Positions 51,508-60,555 are shown, numbered from the stretch's first letter. The stretch: 64,000 bases of DNA from Pedobacter frigoris (GCF_005116445.1 NZ_SWBQ01000005.1:248001-312000); one strand, 5' to 3'. Numbers and translations: made by a program. The notes: generated by a model not told the origin, from the letters alone.

Positions 51508-54363
51508 ATGGATAAAGAAATATTCAAGATTATCAATGTTGATCGGGATGCAATAGCTGTCAATAGAGGGTTTTATTATCAATACCTATGCTTATTAAAA
51601 AAGTGGATCAATAATTTTATAGCGGATAACTGCACAGAATTGTATTCCGAGGTTGGCGATGATATAAAGGAAGTTGGCGATGGTCTGGTGTTTACCCAGC
51701 TCAAGTGTTATTCAAGTTCGTTTAACTTAAAGTCGCCTGAAGTAAAGAAAGCTATATTTAATTTCTTTGTGCTTTATCTTAACGAAAAAGAGTTGATGCC
51801 GGAAATTCGTTTTGTATTTGAAACAAACTCCAGCATTGCTCCAAAAGAGAAATTATTGAAAATATGGGTTGAAAACCAGCAATATGTTGATGAAGAGCTT
51901 TTTACCTTGATTATAGATAAAATATCCGAAATTATTTTATCTGAACTAAAAAGATTGAGGGATGGTAAATTGCAGTCACCTAAGATGTCCGTAGAAAAGA
52001 GAGAAACCATTAAAAGGGCTTTTGAGAAATTTGGCAACGAAATTAAAAAAAATGGAGTAGGTGATTTTGTCAATAGGATCAGTTGGCAATTTGGCAATCA
52101 ATCTCCTGAAAGCGCAATTCTTTCTACGGTTCATGAAATTAAATTCTTGCTGAAGGACAAAAAGTTCAGTAACAAATCCGAAGATCTATTAATCGATGTG
52201 CTTCTTTCAGAAATATATCGTTGCTCACAAGAAAAAGACCAATCAAGTCGAAAATTAGACAACGTCAAACTTTCAGCAATTTTAAGCAAGAATGATCAAG
52301 AACTTGAATCTCATATCAATAAAAAATTAATTGATCTCTTAGGCGGTAAGTTCATAGCAATGCAACATGCTATTGAAGAGCTTCAGAAAAGTCAGACCTT
52401 GCTAACTCGGCAGATTGAATCGATACAAAATAATGTTGACGTTAAGACATCGAAAGGGGCTCTGCCAAAATATATTACACCAGTCCCCCCAATTTATCCT
52501 GACCAAATTTTTGGGCGCGAGAATGATGTTGGTCTTGTGAAAAGCATGATAAGTAAACAAAAGCATTTGTCAATTTCAGGTGTCGGGGGAATGGGAAAGA
52601 CTACATTGGCTAAGGCTTATGTAAATCAGGAAGCAGAAAATTATGACCATATAATCTGGGTCAATGTTCAGAGCAATTTGATTTCGAGCTTTGTAAACAA
52701 CAATAGTTTTGAGTTACATTTCCCAGCAGGTCAAAATGGAAAAGAATTAGCAATCAATCGTTTTGATAGGATTTTAAGCCACTTAAATGATGCAAAGGGA
52801 AAAAACCTAATTGTCATCAATGATTTCAATGATGATCTAAAACATCTTAGTAAAATAAAAAGCTTGACAAATTGGGAAGTATTGGTAACCTCAAGGATGC
52901 TTTTAACAGGCATATCATCATTAAAGATTGCTGGGTTGGGTTTTGAGGCAGCAAAACACCTCTATCGAAAATATGAACCAAGTAGAATTGCTACTGATGA
53001 AACATTTTTGGTTTTTTTTGAAAGGATTGGCTATAATACACTGATAATTGAACTTGTTGCAAAGACCATAAATAACAGTTTTGAGCTTGACTTACTTGGG
53101 TTTATAGATTATATTAATTCCCAGGCGCTAGATGATTATGATTTGCAAATTGATATAGAAGATGATGTTCAAGAGCAAACTTCCCGACTTTTTGCCGTTC
53201 TGCAACAAACCTTCAGTATCGCAAACCTAAGTGATGTCGACCAGAGCCATTTAGTTTTCTTTGCCATTCTGCCTTCTGAAGGGGCAAAAATAAGTGAATT
53301 AATAGAGTGGTATGGCAAAGACCATGAAAAGCAGAACAAGGTGCAGTTCCCCAATCTGATCAACAAGCTTCAAAAAATAGGATGGATCGATAGAGATGGT
53401 GATGATGTTTTTATGCATAAAATGCTTCAAGAAACGATCATATATGAGGCCAGAAAGGAACTCAGTCCTTTTATGGGACAATGTCTCCAAATGGTCTGGC
53501 TTTCACGGAGATTAAATGAAGGTATAAGTAATGATCCTGCTAAAGCAATGCGATTTCTTAAGTATGGAGAATCTATTCTTGAGGCGATCAAAGAGCCATA
53601 CAGAACGTCGGTTTACCAGCCTCTTCTAATTATAGAAAATGAAGTGCTTAATGTTTATAATTGGCTCATTGTCAAGCAAGATATGACAGCAAGATGGAAA
53701 GATCTAATGAAGCGTGCAGAAGGTTATTTAGGACCAGATTATGATGATCTCTTGGGGACAATCTATAATAACTATGCATTGTCGCTAAGTGTTAATCACC
53801 AAAATGAGGAGGCAATTTCTTTTTATAAAAAAGGAATTGTCATTCTACGTAAATATGGAGAAAAGACTGTCGCTAACCTGCTTTATGCTCTGAACAATCT
53901 GGCTAGAGCATATTCGGAGATGGAGCAGTTCGAACATTTCAAAACAACATTTGAACAGGCAATGGAGATCCGTGAGAGATATAAGCTGTTTAATGACCAG
54001 ACTTTTGCAATACAATGTAACTTAATGGGCGTGGCAAATCAAAATGTGGGAAATTTCACTGCTGCAATTGATTTCTTTAAAATGGCGATCAAAGCACAGT
54101 ACCAAATTCCTGTGGATAAAAGAAATGATCTAAATTTGGTAATATTTTTTAACAATCTTGCCTACAATCTTATGCTTATTGGTGAAAATGATATGGCGAT
54201 GGGCTTTGTAAACAAATCTTTAGCTGAACTTGAAAAATTGGAGCTCTCCAATAATATTATATTTCCAGAAATAATCCGAACGCTGATTTTAATATTGGAG
54301 CAGCTAGGAGAGCATGATAAAGTAACCCAAATGAAGGACACATTGAAAGATATCTTGACTTAG
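51508..54363 (+). CDS. NLR-like STAND ATPase with N-terminal DUF4297-like nuclease and TPR-like repeats
   Basis: 951 residues. The N-terminal domain (GFYYQYL at 21-27, ELYSEVGDDIKEV at 44-56, VFTQLKCY at 61-68) shows the order of a DUF4297/Cap4-type restriction-like nuclease, including the Q-x-K strand. The NB-ARC region begins YPDQIFGREND. Its P-loop GVGGMGKT is at 358-365, Walker B NLIVINDF follows, then VLVTSR. A winged-helix part follows to about 680. TPR-like repeats cover about 720-930 (YNNYALSLSVNHQNEEAISFYKKGI). This effector-ATPase-sensor design is that of bacterial NLR antiviral proteins such as Avs. The trigger is unknown. Confidence 0.83.
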   Translation: MDKEIFKIINVDRDAIAVNRGFYYQYLCLLKKWINNFIADNCTELYSEVGDDIKEVGDGLVFTQLKCYSSSFNLKSPEVKKAIFNFFVLYLNEKELMPEIRFVFETNSSIAPKEKLLKIWVENQQYVDEELFTLIIDKISEIILSELKRLRDGKLQSPKMSVEKRETIKRAFEKFGNEIKKNGVGDFVNRISWQFGNQSPESAILSTVHEIKFLLKDKKFSNKSEDLLIDVLLSEIYRCSQEKDQSSRKLDNVKLSAILSKNDQELESHINKKLIDLLGGKFIAMQHAIEELQKSQTLLTRQIESIQNNVDVKTSKGALPKYITPVPPIYPDQIFGRENDVGLVKSMISKQKHLSISGVGGMGKTTLAKAYVNQEAENYDHIIWVNVQSNLISSFVNNNSFELHFPAGQNGKELAINRFDRILSHLNDAKGKNLIVINDFNDDLKHLSKIKSLTNWEVLVTSRMLLTGISSLKIAGLGFEAAKHLYRKYEPSRIATDETFLVFFERIGYNTLIIELVAKTINNSFELDLLGFIDYINSQALDDYDLQIDIEDDVQEQTSRLFAVLQQTFSIANLSDVDQSHLVFFAILPSEGAKISELIEWYGKDHEKQNKVQFPNLINKLQKIGWIDRDGDDVFMHKMLQETIIYEARKELSPFMGQCLQMVWLSRRLNEGISNDPAKAMRFLKYGESILEAIKEPYRTSVYQPLLIIENEVLNVYNWLIVKQDMTARWKDLMKRAEGYLGPDYDDLLGTIYNNYALSLSVNHQNEEAISFYKKGIVILRKYGEKTVANLLYALNNLARAYSEMEQFEHFKTTFEQAMEIRERYKLFNDQTFAIQCNLMGVANQNVGNFTAAIDFFKMAIKAQYQIPVDKRNDLNLVIFFNNLAYNLMLIGENDMAMGFVNKSLAELEKLELSNNIIFPEIIRTLILILEQLGEHDKVTQMKDTLKDILT

Positions 54364-54384
54364 TTGAACATAACCAGTAGTAGA

Positions 54385-55413
54385 ATGAAACAGTTGACTG
54401 CTTTTCAAAAAGATTATCTCGCGAAGTTAAGGGAAGAAGAAATATCGGTTCTTGCAGAAAACTTTGAAATAATATCTTCTTTTAAGAAATATTGTGAGGC
54501 AATGGGTATTTTCCTTGGAGACGATAACTTCAAATATTATCACACTTCGGGGATCATTGCTACTTATCCCAATTTAATTGCATTACTTAACGATGATTTG
54601 ACTGTAGATAAAGAAGGATTGTTGGATTTTGATATTCTTTGTAAGCAATTTGCCAGGAAGAGATTCATGAACGGGTTTCTGGATTGTGGGAATTACATGC
54701 TAATGGCTCATTATTACTTTAGACGTGGGTATCACCAGATCAATAATTTTGCCCCAAGTTTTATTGATATGTTCTGGGAACTTCCTAAGCCGAAAATGCA
54801 GAGCTATATTTCCATAGATCCAGATAGTGTCAGGATAAATATGGATGGCTATGCAATTATGGAGCGTGACATGTGGTTTGGTGCAAAGTTCGACAAGTTT
54901 ATAGAAAGCATTCCTGATGGAATAGTTAAGCTAAGACCGCCATTGGATGTTGATGATTCTATCCTTTCATTCTTTTTCGCATCCGCCTATTGCCTAGATG
55001 TCAAATGGTCAACAAAGGAATTTATTAAAAGCATTCAGATCGAAGAATTCAAAAGTGAAGAAATTACAATAACTAAAAATACGAATGATTACTATCCAGT
55101 TAGGTATATCCACGCTGAATATGATCTTCAATCGCAATCATTTAGGCATTTTGATGGGGCTATTCATTTTTATTCTTCGGAAGAATATTTTCGTAGACGG
55201 GACAATGATTTTAATTATAATTCTAAAAACACCAATCATATTAAAACATTATCTCAAAAGCTTTTCAAAATTAATGGAACGGTTGAAGTTGAACATTTTG
55301 TTGAATTTACCTCTCATTTTTTCACAAAAAACCCATTAATTATTGAATATTTTGAAGGTGGGTATCCAAAGTACATTATTGAAATGTTGGAGAAGGTTAG
55401 GGCTAACAATTAG
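54385..55413 (+). CDS. Unknown protein, second gene of the NLR cluster
   Basis: 342 residues from the ATG at 54385. A TTG at 54364 is directly after the previous stop; either way the gene is coupled to the NLR gene. I recognise no family. Notable segments are IIATYPNLIALLNDDLTVDKEGLLDFDILCKQFARKRFMNGFLDCGNYMLMAHYYFRRGYHQI and YPVRYIHAEYDLQSQSFRHFDGAIHFYSSEEYFRRRDNDFN. There is no signal peptide or membrane helix, and it is rich in aromatic residues. The tight spacing with both neighbours suggests a sensor, inhibitor or partner of the NLR ATPase. Confidence 0.7.
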   Translation: MKQLTAFQKDYLAKLREEEISVLAENFEIISSFKKYCEAMGIFLGDDNFKYYHTSGIIATYPNLIALLNDDLTVDKEGLLDFDILCKQFARKRFMNGFLDCGNYMLMAHYYFRRGYHQINNFAPSFIDMFWELPKPKMQSYISIDPDSVRINMDGYAIMERDMWFGAKFDKFIESIPDGIVKLRPPLDVDDSILSFFFASAYCLDVKWSTKEFIKSIQIEEFKSEEITITKNTNDYYPVRYIHAEYDLQSQSFRHFDGAIHFYSSEEYFRRRDNDFNYNSKNTNHIKTLSQKLFKINGTVEVEHFVEFTSHFFTKNPLIIEYFEGGYPKYIIEMLEKVRANN

Positions 55414-55416
55414 AAG

Positions 55417-56556
55417 ATGGAGACGAAGGAAATATTGGCACGGATTGAACTTGCAATGGATAAGGTTATCGAGGAATATCAGAATGATAACTTTATTATT
55501 TTTTCTGACCATAATGATAAACAGAAATTTCTTTTCGACAAGGACTACTTCAAATCATTAAGATTTGGCAAAACGAATACCTGCATGTTTTTGGGATGTG
55601 TTCAGAGAGCAATTAATAATTCCCACACTATTCAAAAGGCGACATCCATTTCAACTATTTCAGAAGATGGACATTTGCTTTGGCCGACCTTTAATCACAA
55701 AAAAGGAGTTCTAGAGCTTAGCAAAATTGGATTAAATTATGCTTCAACTTTTCCTGGATTTTGTAGAGCTCATGAGCAAATGTTCAATCCTTTTGAAGAA
55801 AAAAAAGATATGAGTACAGAACAGGACTTTAGGCTTCAAGTTTACCGTTCGATCTGTAGGGAGATTGTAGAAAATAAACGGTCACTAGATACTTCATTGC
55901 TAAGAAGGAATCAGTACATTTTATTTCGAGATAACAAATTGTCTGAAATGATTAGAGCGGAAGCAGATGCTCTTCATATCGATAGCAAAAGTATTGTTTC
56001 GATGAGACATGAGTTCGTTGATTGGAGGTTAAGGGAACTAAACAAATCTGTAAAGCAAAGTGAAGCATATCTCGCTGATCTGCATAAACTTTACCTTTCT
56101 ATTCACAATGATTTAGTAAAGAACAAGGCTCAGAAAGTTTTCGTGCAAGCAATGGAAGTTGATTGGGTGATCCCGTGTTGTTTGGCAGGAAGGGGCGGGT
56201 TTAAACTAAACAATAAGTCTAAAAGGAGAGCAGATATAATCCTAAATGCACTTCCTTATGAAAACAAAACTTTTTTGATTCTAGCCTCACATTTTAAAGA
56301 CAAAAGATTTGTTGATACATACATCAACTCCTTTACCAAGCATCCGTTTCATCTGATAAAAATGGTAGAAAGCTGGATGTTATATGGATCAGATCACTGG
56401 TTTATTAGACCAAGTGTGTGGGAGTCACTAGCTGATGATGTAAAGGATAAAGTTTTAAAAGAGTTATTCAATTTCAATAAAAGCATATATGCTGTTGCCG
56501 ATTTTGAAATTTTTGTTGGTTTGAGGGAACAACTGATATTAAGACAACAAACATAG
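55417..56556 (+). CDS. Unknown protein with HNH-like Cys/His segment, third gene of the NLR cluster
   Basis: 379 residues, starting three bases after the preceding stop. CMFLGCVQRAINNSHTIQKATSISTISEDGHLLWP, then NYASTFPGFCRAHEQMFNPFE: the pattern SHT-Q...G...F-C-x-x-H-E-x-x-F-x-P-[IF]-E occurs in proteins of unknown function and looks like a small zinc/HNH-type site. The rest, including MEVDWVIPCCLAGRGGF and the helical C-terminus (LADDVKDKVLKELFNFNKSIY), is unclassified. As the last gene of the apparent operon it may be a second effector. No domain call is firm. Confidence 0.68.
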   Translation: METKEILARIELAMDKVIEEYQNDNFIIFSDHNDKQKFLFDKDYFKSLRFGKTNTCMFLGCVQRAINNSHTIQKATSISTISEDGHLLWPTFNHKKGVLELSKIGLNYASTFPGFCRAHEQMFNPFEEKKDMSTEQDFRLQVYRSICREIVENKRSLDTSLLRRNQYILFRDNKLSEMIRAEADALHIDSKSIVSMRHEFVDWRLRELNKSVKQSEAYLADLHKLYLSIHNDLVKNKAQKVFVQAMEVDWVIPCCLAGRGGFKLNNKSKRRADIILNALPYENKTFLILASHFKDKRFVDTYINSFTKHPFHLIKMVESWMLYGSDHWFIRPSVWESLADDVKDKVLKELFNFNKSIYAVADFEIFVGLREQLILRQQT

Positions 56557-56604
56557 GACATCCTTATAGCACAGAAGTGCAATAATTTGATTTTTAGGAG
56601 GTTG

Positions 56605-56714
56605 TATTGTAACGTTTAAGTTACAATAGATGTCTTGTTTACTAATATTCTTAGCTTTGAATACGTCAGTCATAAAGGTGTTTTTAACTAGTTAAAAACA
56701 CCTTTATGACTGAC
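56605..56714. repeat. Intergenic inverted repeats, including a 50-bp perfect palindrome
   Basis: TATTGTAAC (56605-56613) pairs with GTTACAATA (56620-56628). TACTAATATTCTTAG at 56640-56654 is a near-copy of the dinB operator. From 56665 to 56714 runs a perfect palindrome of two 25-base arms with no loop, centred on AACTAGTT. It could be a terminator pair of convergent transcripts in hairpin form or a protein site; its arms are exact, which suggests recent origin or selection. Confidence 0.7.
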
Positions 56715-56731
56715 CATTGTTTTAATAAAAT

Positions 56732-56764
56732 TACTAAAATAATTAGTTTTATTTTGTATTTTTG
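56732..56764 (+). promoter_or_regulatory. Operator-like palindrome and -7 element before the Panacea gene
   Basis: TACTAAAATAATTAGTT (56732-56748) matches the dinB operator at most positions. TATTTTTG (56757-56764) is an exact TAnnTTTG -7 element, 17 bases before the ATG at 56781. The shared operator suggests common control of the toxin-antitoxin-like pair and the polymerase operon. Confidence 0.5.
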
Positions 56765-56780
56765 CTAACAAATAAATGTG

Positions 56781-57254
56781 ATGAAAAATATAAATGAAGT
56801 ATGTGATTTCGTAGTTTTTAGATTGACTGGAGAAGGAAATGAATCTTTAAGTCACCTTAAACTGCAAAAAATACTTTTCTACATACAGTCGTGGCATTTA
56901 GCATTTGATAAGCAACCTCTGTTTGATGGAAAATTTCAAGCGTGGATACATGGTCCTGTAAATAGGACTATTTACAATAGGTTTAAGGATAGTAAGTATA
57001 TGTATTCTTCGATTACCATGTCAGATATCCAATCCGACCTTACTTTTCCTTCATTAGATCAAAGTGACCGAGATCATATTAATGCGGTATTGGAAACGTA
57101 TGCCCAATATAGTGATGTTCAGCTTGAAAAGATGACACATGATGAAAAACCTTGGATTGATGCAAGGGATGGTTTTCAACCATATGAAAGATGTGAAGTT
57201 GAAATAAATGAGTCAACTATGCAGAGTTATTATGCTGCTAGAATAAATGGCTAA
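56781..57254 (+). CDS. Panacea/SocA-domain antitoxin-like protein (DUF4065)
   Basis: 157 residues from the ATG at 56781 (a GTG is three bases upstream). VCDFVVFRLTGEGNESLSHLKLQKILFYIQSWHLAFDKQPLFDGKFQAWIHGPVNRTIYNRF contains the Panacea signature: L-K-L-Q-K-[IL]-L-[FY]-[YF]-x-Q-[SG]-x-[HY]-L, then [FY]-x-A-W-x-x-G-P-V. Panacea domains act as antitoxins that neutralise many unrelated toxins. The following gene overlaps it by eight bases, as in PanA-toxin pairs. A dinB-like operator lies upstream. Confidence 0.85.
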   Translation: MKNINEVCDFVVFRLTGEGNESLSHLKLQKILFYIQSWHLAFDKQPLFDGKFQAWIHGPVNRTIYNRFKDSKYMYSSITMSDIQSDLTFPSLDQSDRDHINAVLETYAQYSDVQLEKMTHDEKPWIDARDGFQPYERCEVEINESTMQSYYAARING

Positions 57255-57999
57255 GCAACCTCGTCTAGCAGAAAATATAGTACCTGAAAAGAAAATCCGT
57301 TCGGGAGTTCCGCAAGAGGAAAGGGCAATCCCAAAACCAATCGTAAAACCTGCACTAACAAGATTTACCTTTAGCTTACAATATTTTAAACAGATAAAAT
57401 ACTTTGAGATCGGCCAGCAACAACAAGCTTGGTATATATCTTTGATTGATCGCCTTCAGGAGCTTTCGTCCAAAACAAGAGAAGTTTTTTTGCGTGATAT
57501 TACAGAGAAGCAAAATTTCAGATACCATGAAATTGATTGGAATGGAACAAACGTGCCAATTAAAAGAGAAGATCTCAATTGGATTGATACTGCTTACCTT
57601 TATAATAAAGAAGAGTACCCCTTTGTTCAATTTCATATTTCATTGGCGCTTGGAAGGGTTGTTGGATTTTGGGATGAGAACCATGTATTTCAAATCGTAT
57701 TATTAGACCCTTTACACAATATACAGCCTTCAAAAAGATATGCTTATAAAGTAGATGATACTCACTTCATGAGTTCTCAGATATCTTCCCTATTGGTGGA
57801 TATTCAGAAAATTAAAGCTAAAATTAAAGAGGGTTGTTCTTGTGAAACATGTTTGGAAATCAAAAAAATCCCAACAAAAATCAATATGACAAATTTGTTG
57901 ATAGCTCATTTGGATGACTCCTATCTGGAAAAAATTGAAGGCTCAACCTTACATATTGAACAAATTTTAGAACTTGGCTTATTATCCATCGAGGAATGA
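57247..57999 (+). CDS. Putative toxin partner of the Panacea antitoxin
   Basis: 250 residues, overlapping the antitoxin-like gene by eight bases. The region FVQFHISLALGRVVGFWDENHVFQIVLLDPLHNIQPSKRY (about 120-160) has the R-V-[VI]-G-F...F-x-[IV]-x-x-x-D-P-x-H pattern of compact toxin-like proteins. A Cys pair, GCSCETC, is at about 198-204. No known toxin family could be assigned with confidence. Toxicity is inferred from its position behind a Panacea gene. Confidence 0.6.
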   Translation: MAKQPRLAENIVPEKKIRSGVPQEERAIPKPIVKPALTRFTFSLQYFKQIKYFEIGQQQQAWYISLIDRLQELSSKTREVFLRDITEKQNFRYHEIDWNGTNVPIKREDLNWIDTAYLYNKEEYPFVQFHISLALGRVVGFWDENHVFQIVLLDPLHNIQPSKRYAYKVDDTHFMSSQISSLLVDIQKIKAKIKEGCSCETCLEIKKIPTKINMTNLLIAHLDDSYLEKIEGSTLHIEQILELGLLSIEE

Positions 58000-58045
58000 T
58001 ATAATTGCTAAATCGTTTTTAAAATAAGAACTTTCTGATCATAAA

Positions 58046-58981
58046 ATGGATGTATATTTTCGTAACGTTAGGGAATTAAAAAGAAAGCTAAAGTCAATAG
58101 AGGAACTAAATTTAGAGAACACCCCCTTAAGCAAGATATCAAATATCATAAATAAGGAGCTTTTTGTGCCCGTAACCGTTGCTAAAATCCATGCAGGACA
58201 ATACGTAGAGCGTGTTCGGATTAATGCGGTAGGCGAAATTTTCAAACATAAGCAAGAACTCTCGTATAGATCAGATCCAGAAAATATTAAAAATTATGGG
58301 AGAGCAAATTCTCCAGGCAATTCGATATTTTATGGTTCGGTTAAAAGCAGTTTGGTTTCGTCTCCTAGAATAGTTGCCCTGGCAGAAACTGAAGAGGCAT
58401 TACAAGGCGAACTCAAAGGAAATAGAGATAAAAAACTAATTATGACCGTAGGCAAATGGATTGTCAAAAAGGATATCCTCGTTTCAGAAATGGTGTTCAA
58501 GCGGGATGCAATTAATGCGATTTCTGAAGTAAAAATGGCATTCGATTTCCATTCAAATTTAATAAAACAAAACCAACCATCAGATATCGCTAAACAAAGT
58601 ATTTTGTTGTTAGAATATTTTTCAGAGGTAATGTCAAAGCGAACAACAAAAAATAGCGATTACAAAATCAGTGCGGCATTTTCTGAAAGTATATTAAGAT
58701 CTCCAAATATAGGGGGAATTCTATTCCAAAGTGTGCAGGCTAACTTCGAAGGAACAAATGTAGCCCTTAAGCCTGAGATAGTTGAAGATTGTTTATTTCT
58801 TGAGGAAGCTTTAATGGTACTTGTTGAAATCAGGGGTAAAAGGGTTTTTCTTGATAATATTGCCACAACGGGAACTCTGAAGCCAAACCAGACAATATTT
58901 GAATGGAAACTTTTAAAAAGGACCCCAAACAAAATAATTGAAGATTATTTTTTAAGTGGGACATTACCAGAAATCAAGTAG
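58046..58981 (+). CDS. RES-domain protein (possible NAD-degrading effector)
   Basis: 311 residues. The RES core is visible: VERVRINAVGEIFKHKQELSYR, then KNYGRANSPGNSIFYGSVKSSLVSSPRIVALAETEEAL with Arg, Tyr and Glu in the usual order, and KISAAFSESILRSPNIGGILFQSVQANFEGTNVAL at about 213-247 with the Ser after the second strand. RES toxins of Xre-RES systems adopt an ADP-ribosyltransferase-like fold and deplete NAD. Here there is no Xre antitoxin next door; the following gene encodes an HNH protein. An approximately 45-residue N-terminal extension may be regulatory. Confidence 0.75.
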   Translation: MDVYFRNVRELKRKLKSIEELNLENTPLSKISNIINKELFVPVTVAKIHAGQYVERVRINAVGEIFKHKQELSYRSDPENIKNYGRANSPGNSIFYGSVKSSLVSSPRIVALAETEEALQGELKGNRDKKLIMTVGKWIVKKDILVSEMVFKRDAINAISEVKMAFDFHSNLIKQNQPSDIAKQSILLLEYFSEVMSKRTTKNSDYKISAAFSESILRSPNIGGILFQSVQANFEGTNVALKPEIVEDCLFLEEALMVLVEIRGKRVFLDNIATTGTLKPNQTIFEWKLLKRTPNKIIEDYFLSGTLPEIK

Positions 58982-59046
58982 CATTTACAAAGTGCAATAA
59001 CGATTTTAAGGCAAATCTTTGTATCTTCCATGATATGTCTTAACAA

Positions 59047-60159
59047 ATGCAAAACGAAGATCTTACATTTTATTCTTTCGATGGGAACAAGGAAAACTTA
59101 ATGGAATTCTTTGATAATTATGAAATTGAGAATATTTTTATTCCGCCAGATAGTGCCGTCCGAAACTTAAAAAAAAGGCCAGATAGAGTTTGTAGGTACT
59201 GCGGTCTTGGAGCAAACCAAACTACTTTTAAGAAAGAAGCCCACATCATCCCACATCTTATGGGAAATAGGTATATGGTATCTGATTTTGAATGTGATAG
59301 CTGCAATGAGCTTTTCTCGAAATATGAAAACCATTTAACCGATTTTTTGGGGATTACTCGAACGATATTTGGTACTGATGCCAAAAAAGGTACTCCGAAT
59401 TATAGATCAAGGAATGCTGGACTAAGTGCTAAAGCATTAAATCTGCCGTCTGATCATAAAGCAATTGTTATTTCTGATAATAACGGGGAAAATTTTGAAA
59501 TTGATGATGATAGCGGTAGGACAGAAATTTCGTACCAAAAAAATAAATATATCCCTCTGTTTGTTTATAAGAGTTTCTTGAAAATTGCACTAGGTCTTAT
59601 AAAGCCTGACGATGTCATTAATTATAAGTATGCTTTTGAGCATTTAATTCATTCCCAAAGTGATGTCCAACTTGGTAAAGTTGCAACCATAAACGAATAT
59701 AGTTATACTAGAAACTGTAAAGTCCACTGCTATTTATTTCGAAAACGTCGTAAAGACGATTTACGGCCAACCCATATTTTTCAGATATACTATGAAAATC
59801 TTTTATATCAATTTTTCATCCCGCTAAATTTAGAGGATTTGAATTTATATGATGGCAAAGAATTTACTATAAAATGGTGCCCACCTTTATTATTGTGGCC
59901 TCCAAAAGAAGGTGAAAACTGCAGGTCCAGAGCAAGAGATTTATCGGGACTAGAAAAGATTGATGAAGAAGGTCTCATATCGATGGAGTTCCTGCCGGGC
60001 ACTATGAAAACGCTTTCTAGTTATGACCCAATAACAAAGGTCTTCATAGACGCTTCTGATTTTGATATGCAGAAAATCGTGAAGATACTGCTTGTTCCGC
60101 AAAATCCAGATATGGATTTTAAAGAGATCTTTAAGGACGGATTGCCTCCTGGGTATTAA
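59047..60159 (+). CDS. HNH endonuclease-like protein following the RES gene
   Basis: 370 residues. The HNH/zinc module is at about 47-100: RVCRYCGLGANQTTFKKEAHIIPHLMGNR then DFECDSCNELFSKYENHLTDFLG. It has two CxxC pairs and the His-containing AHIIPHLMGN strand, as in HNH_5-type proteins. The remaining 260 residues are unclassified. It starts 65 bases after the RES gene in the same direction. Together they look like a two-gene effector module. Whether the HNH protein cuts DNA or controls the RES enzyme is not evident. Confidence 0.72.
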   Translation: MQNEDLTFYSFDGNKENLMEFFDNYEIENIFIPPDSAVRNLKKRPDRVCRYCGLGANQTTFKKEAHIIPHLMGNRYMVSDFECDSCNELFSKYENHLTDFLGITRTIFGTDAKKGTPNYRSRNAGLSAKALNLPSDHKAIVISDNNGENFEIDDDSGRTEISYQKNKYIPLFVYKSFLKIALGLIKPDDVINYKYAFEHLIHSQSDVQLGKVATINEYSYTRNCKVHCYLFRKRRKDDLRPTHIFQIYYENLLYQFFIPLNLEDLNLYDGKEFTIKWCPPLLLWPPKEGENCRSRARDLSGLEKIDEEGLISMEFLPGTMKTLSSYDPITKVFIDASDFDMQKIVKILLVPQNPDMDFKEIFKDGLPPGY

Positions 60160-60210
60160 CAGCCATTTATGCCAGAACAATATTTTGTTGTAAACGAAAC
60201 TTAAATTGAT

Positions 60211-60555
60211 TTATTGTTTTCTTGAATGGATGGATAAAAACCTGTCTTCAGTTGTGTTTATGAGGTCAGTATTAGATTGTCTTTTACCCGAACTAATCCA
60301 CTCCAATAATTCTGATCTGGAAAAATAAAGCCGTTTTCCCTTTTTGCAAAATGGAATCTCCTTTAGGCTGACCTTGCTGTACAATGTTGGCACAGCTAAT
60401 GTTACAAGCTCTGAAGCTTGTTGAATGTTTAACAAATCTTGGTCGGGAAGGTTATAGCTTACTTTTAGATCTGTAATCATTTTCTCTATTGACAATAGCT
60501 TGTCATAAAGCACTACTATGGCTTCGGGCAATTGGTCAAAGGTTAGGTTTTCCAT
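60211..60555 (-). CDS. Excisionase-like helix-turn-helix protein (copy 2)
   Basis: 114 residues. MENLTFDQLPEAIVVLYDKLLSIEKMI is followed by an HTH_17-type domain: LLNIQQASELVTLAVPTLYSKVSLKEIPFCKKGKRLYFSRSELLEWI. It is paralogous to the protein at 10703-11062. Being next to the integrase gene, it is the better candidate for the recombination directionality factor that permits excision. The palindrome GGTTATAACC lies 59 bases upstream of its start and recurs near the left end. Confidence 0.82.
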   Translation of the reverse strand: MENLTFDQLPEAIVVLYDKLLSIEKMITDLKVSYNLPDQDLLNIQQASELVTLAVPTLYSKVSLKEIPFCKKGKRLYFSRSELLEWISSGKRQSNTDLINTTEDRFLSIHSRKQ

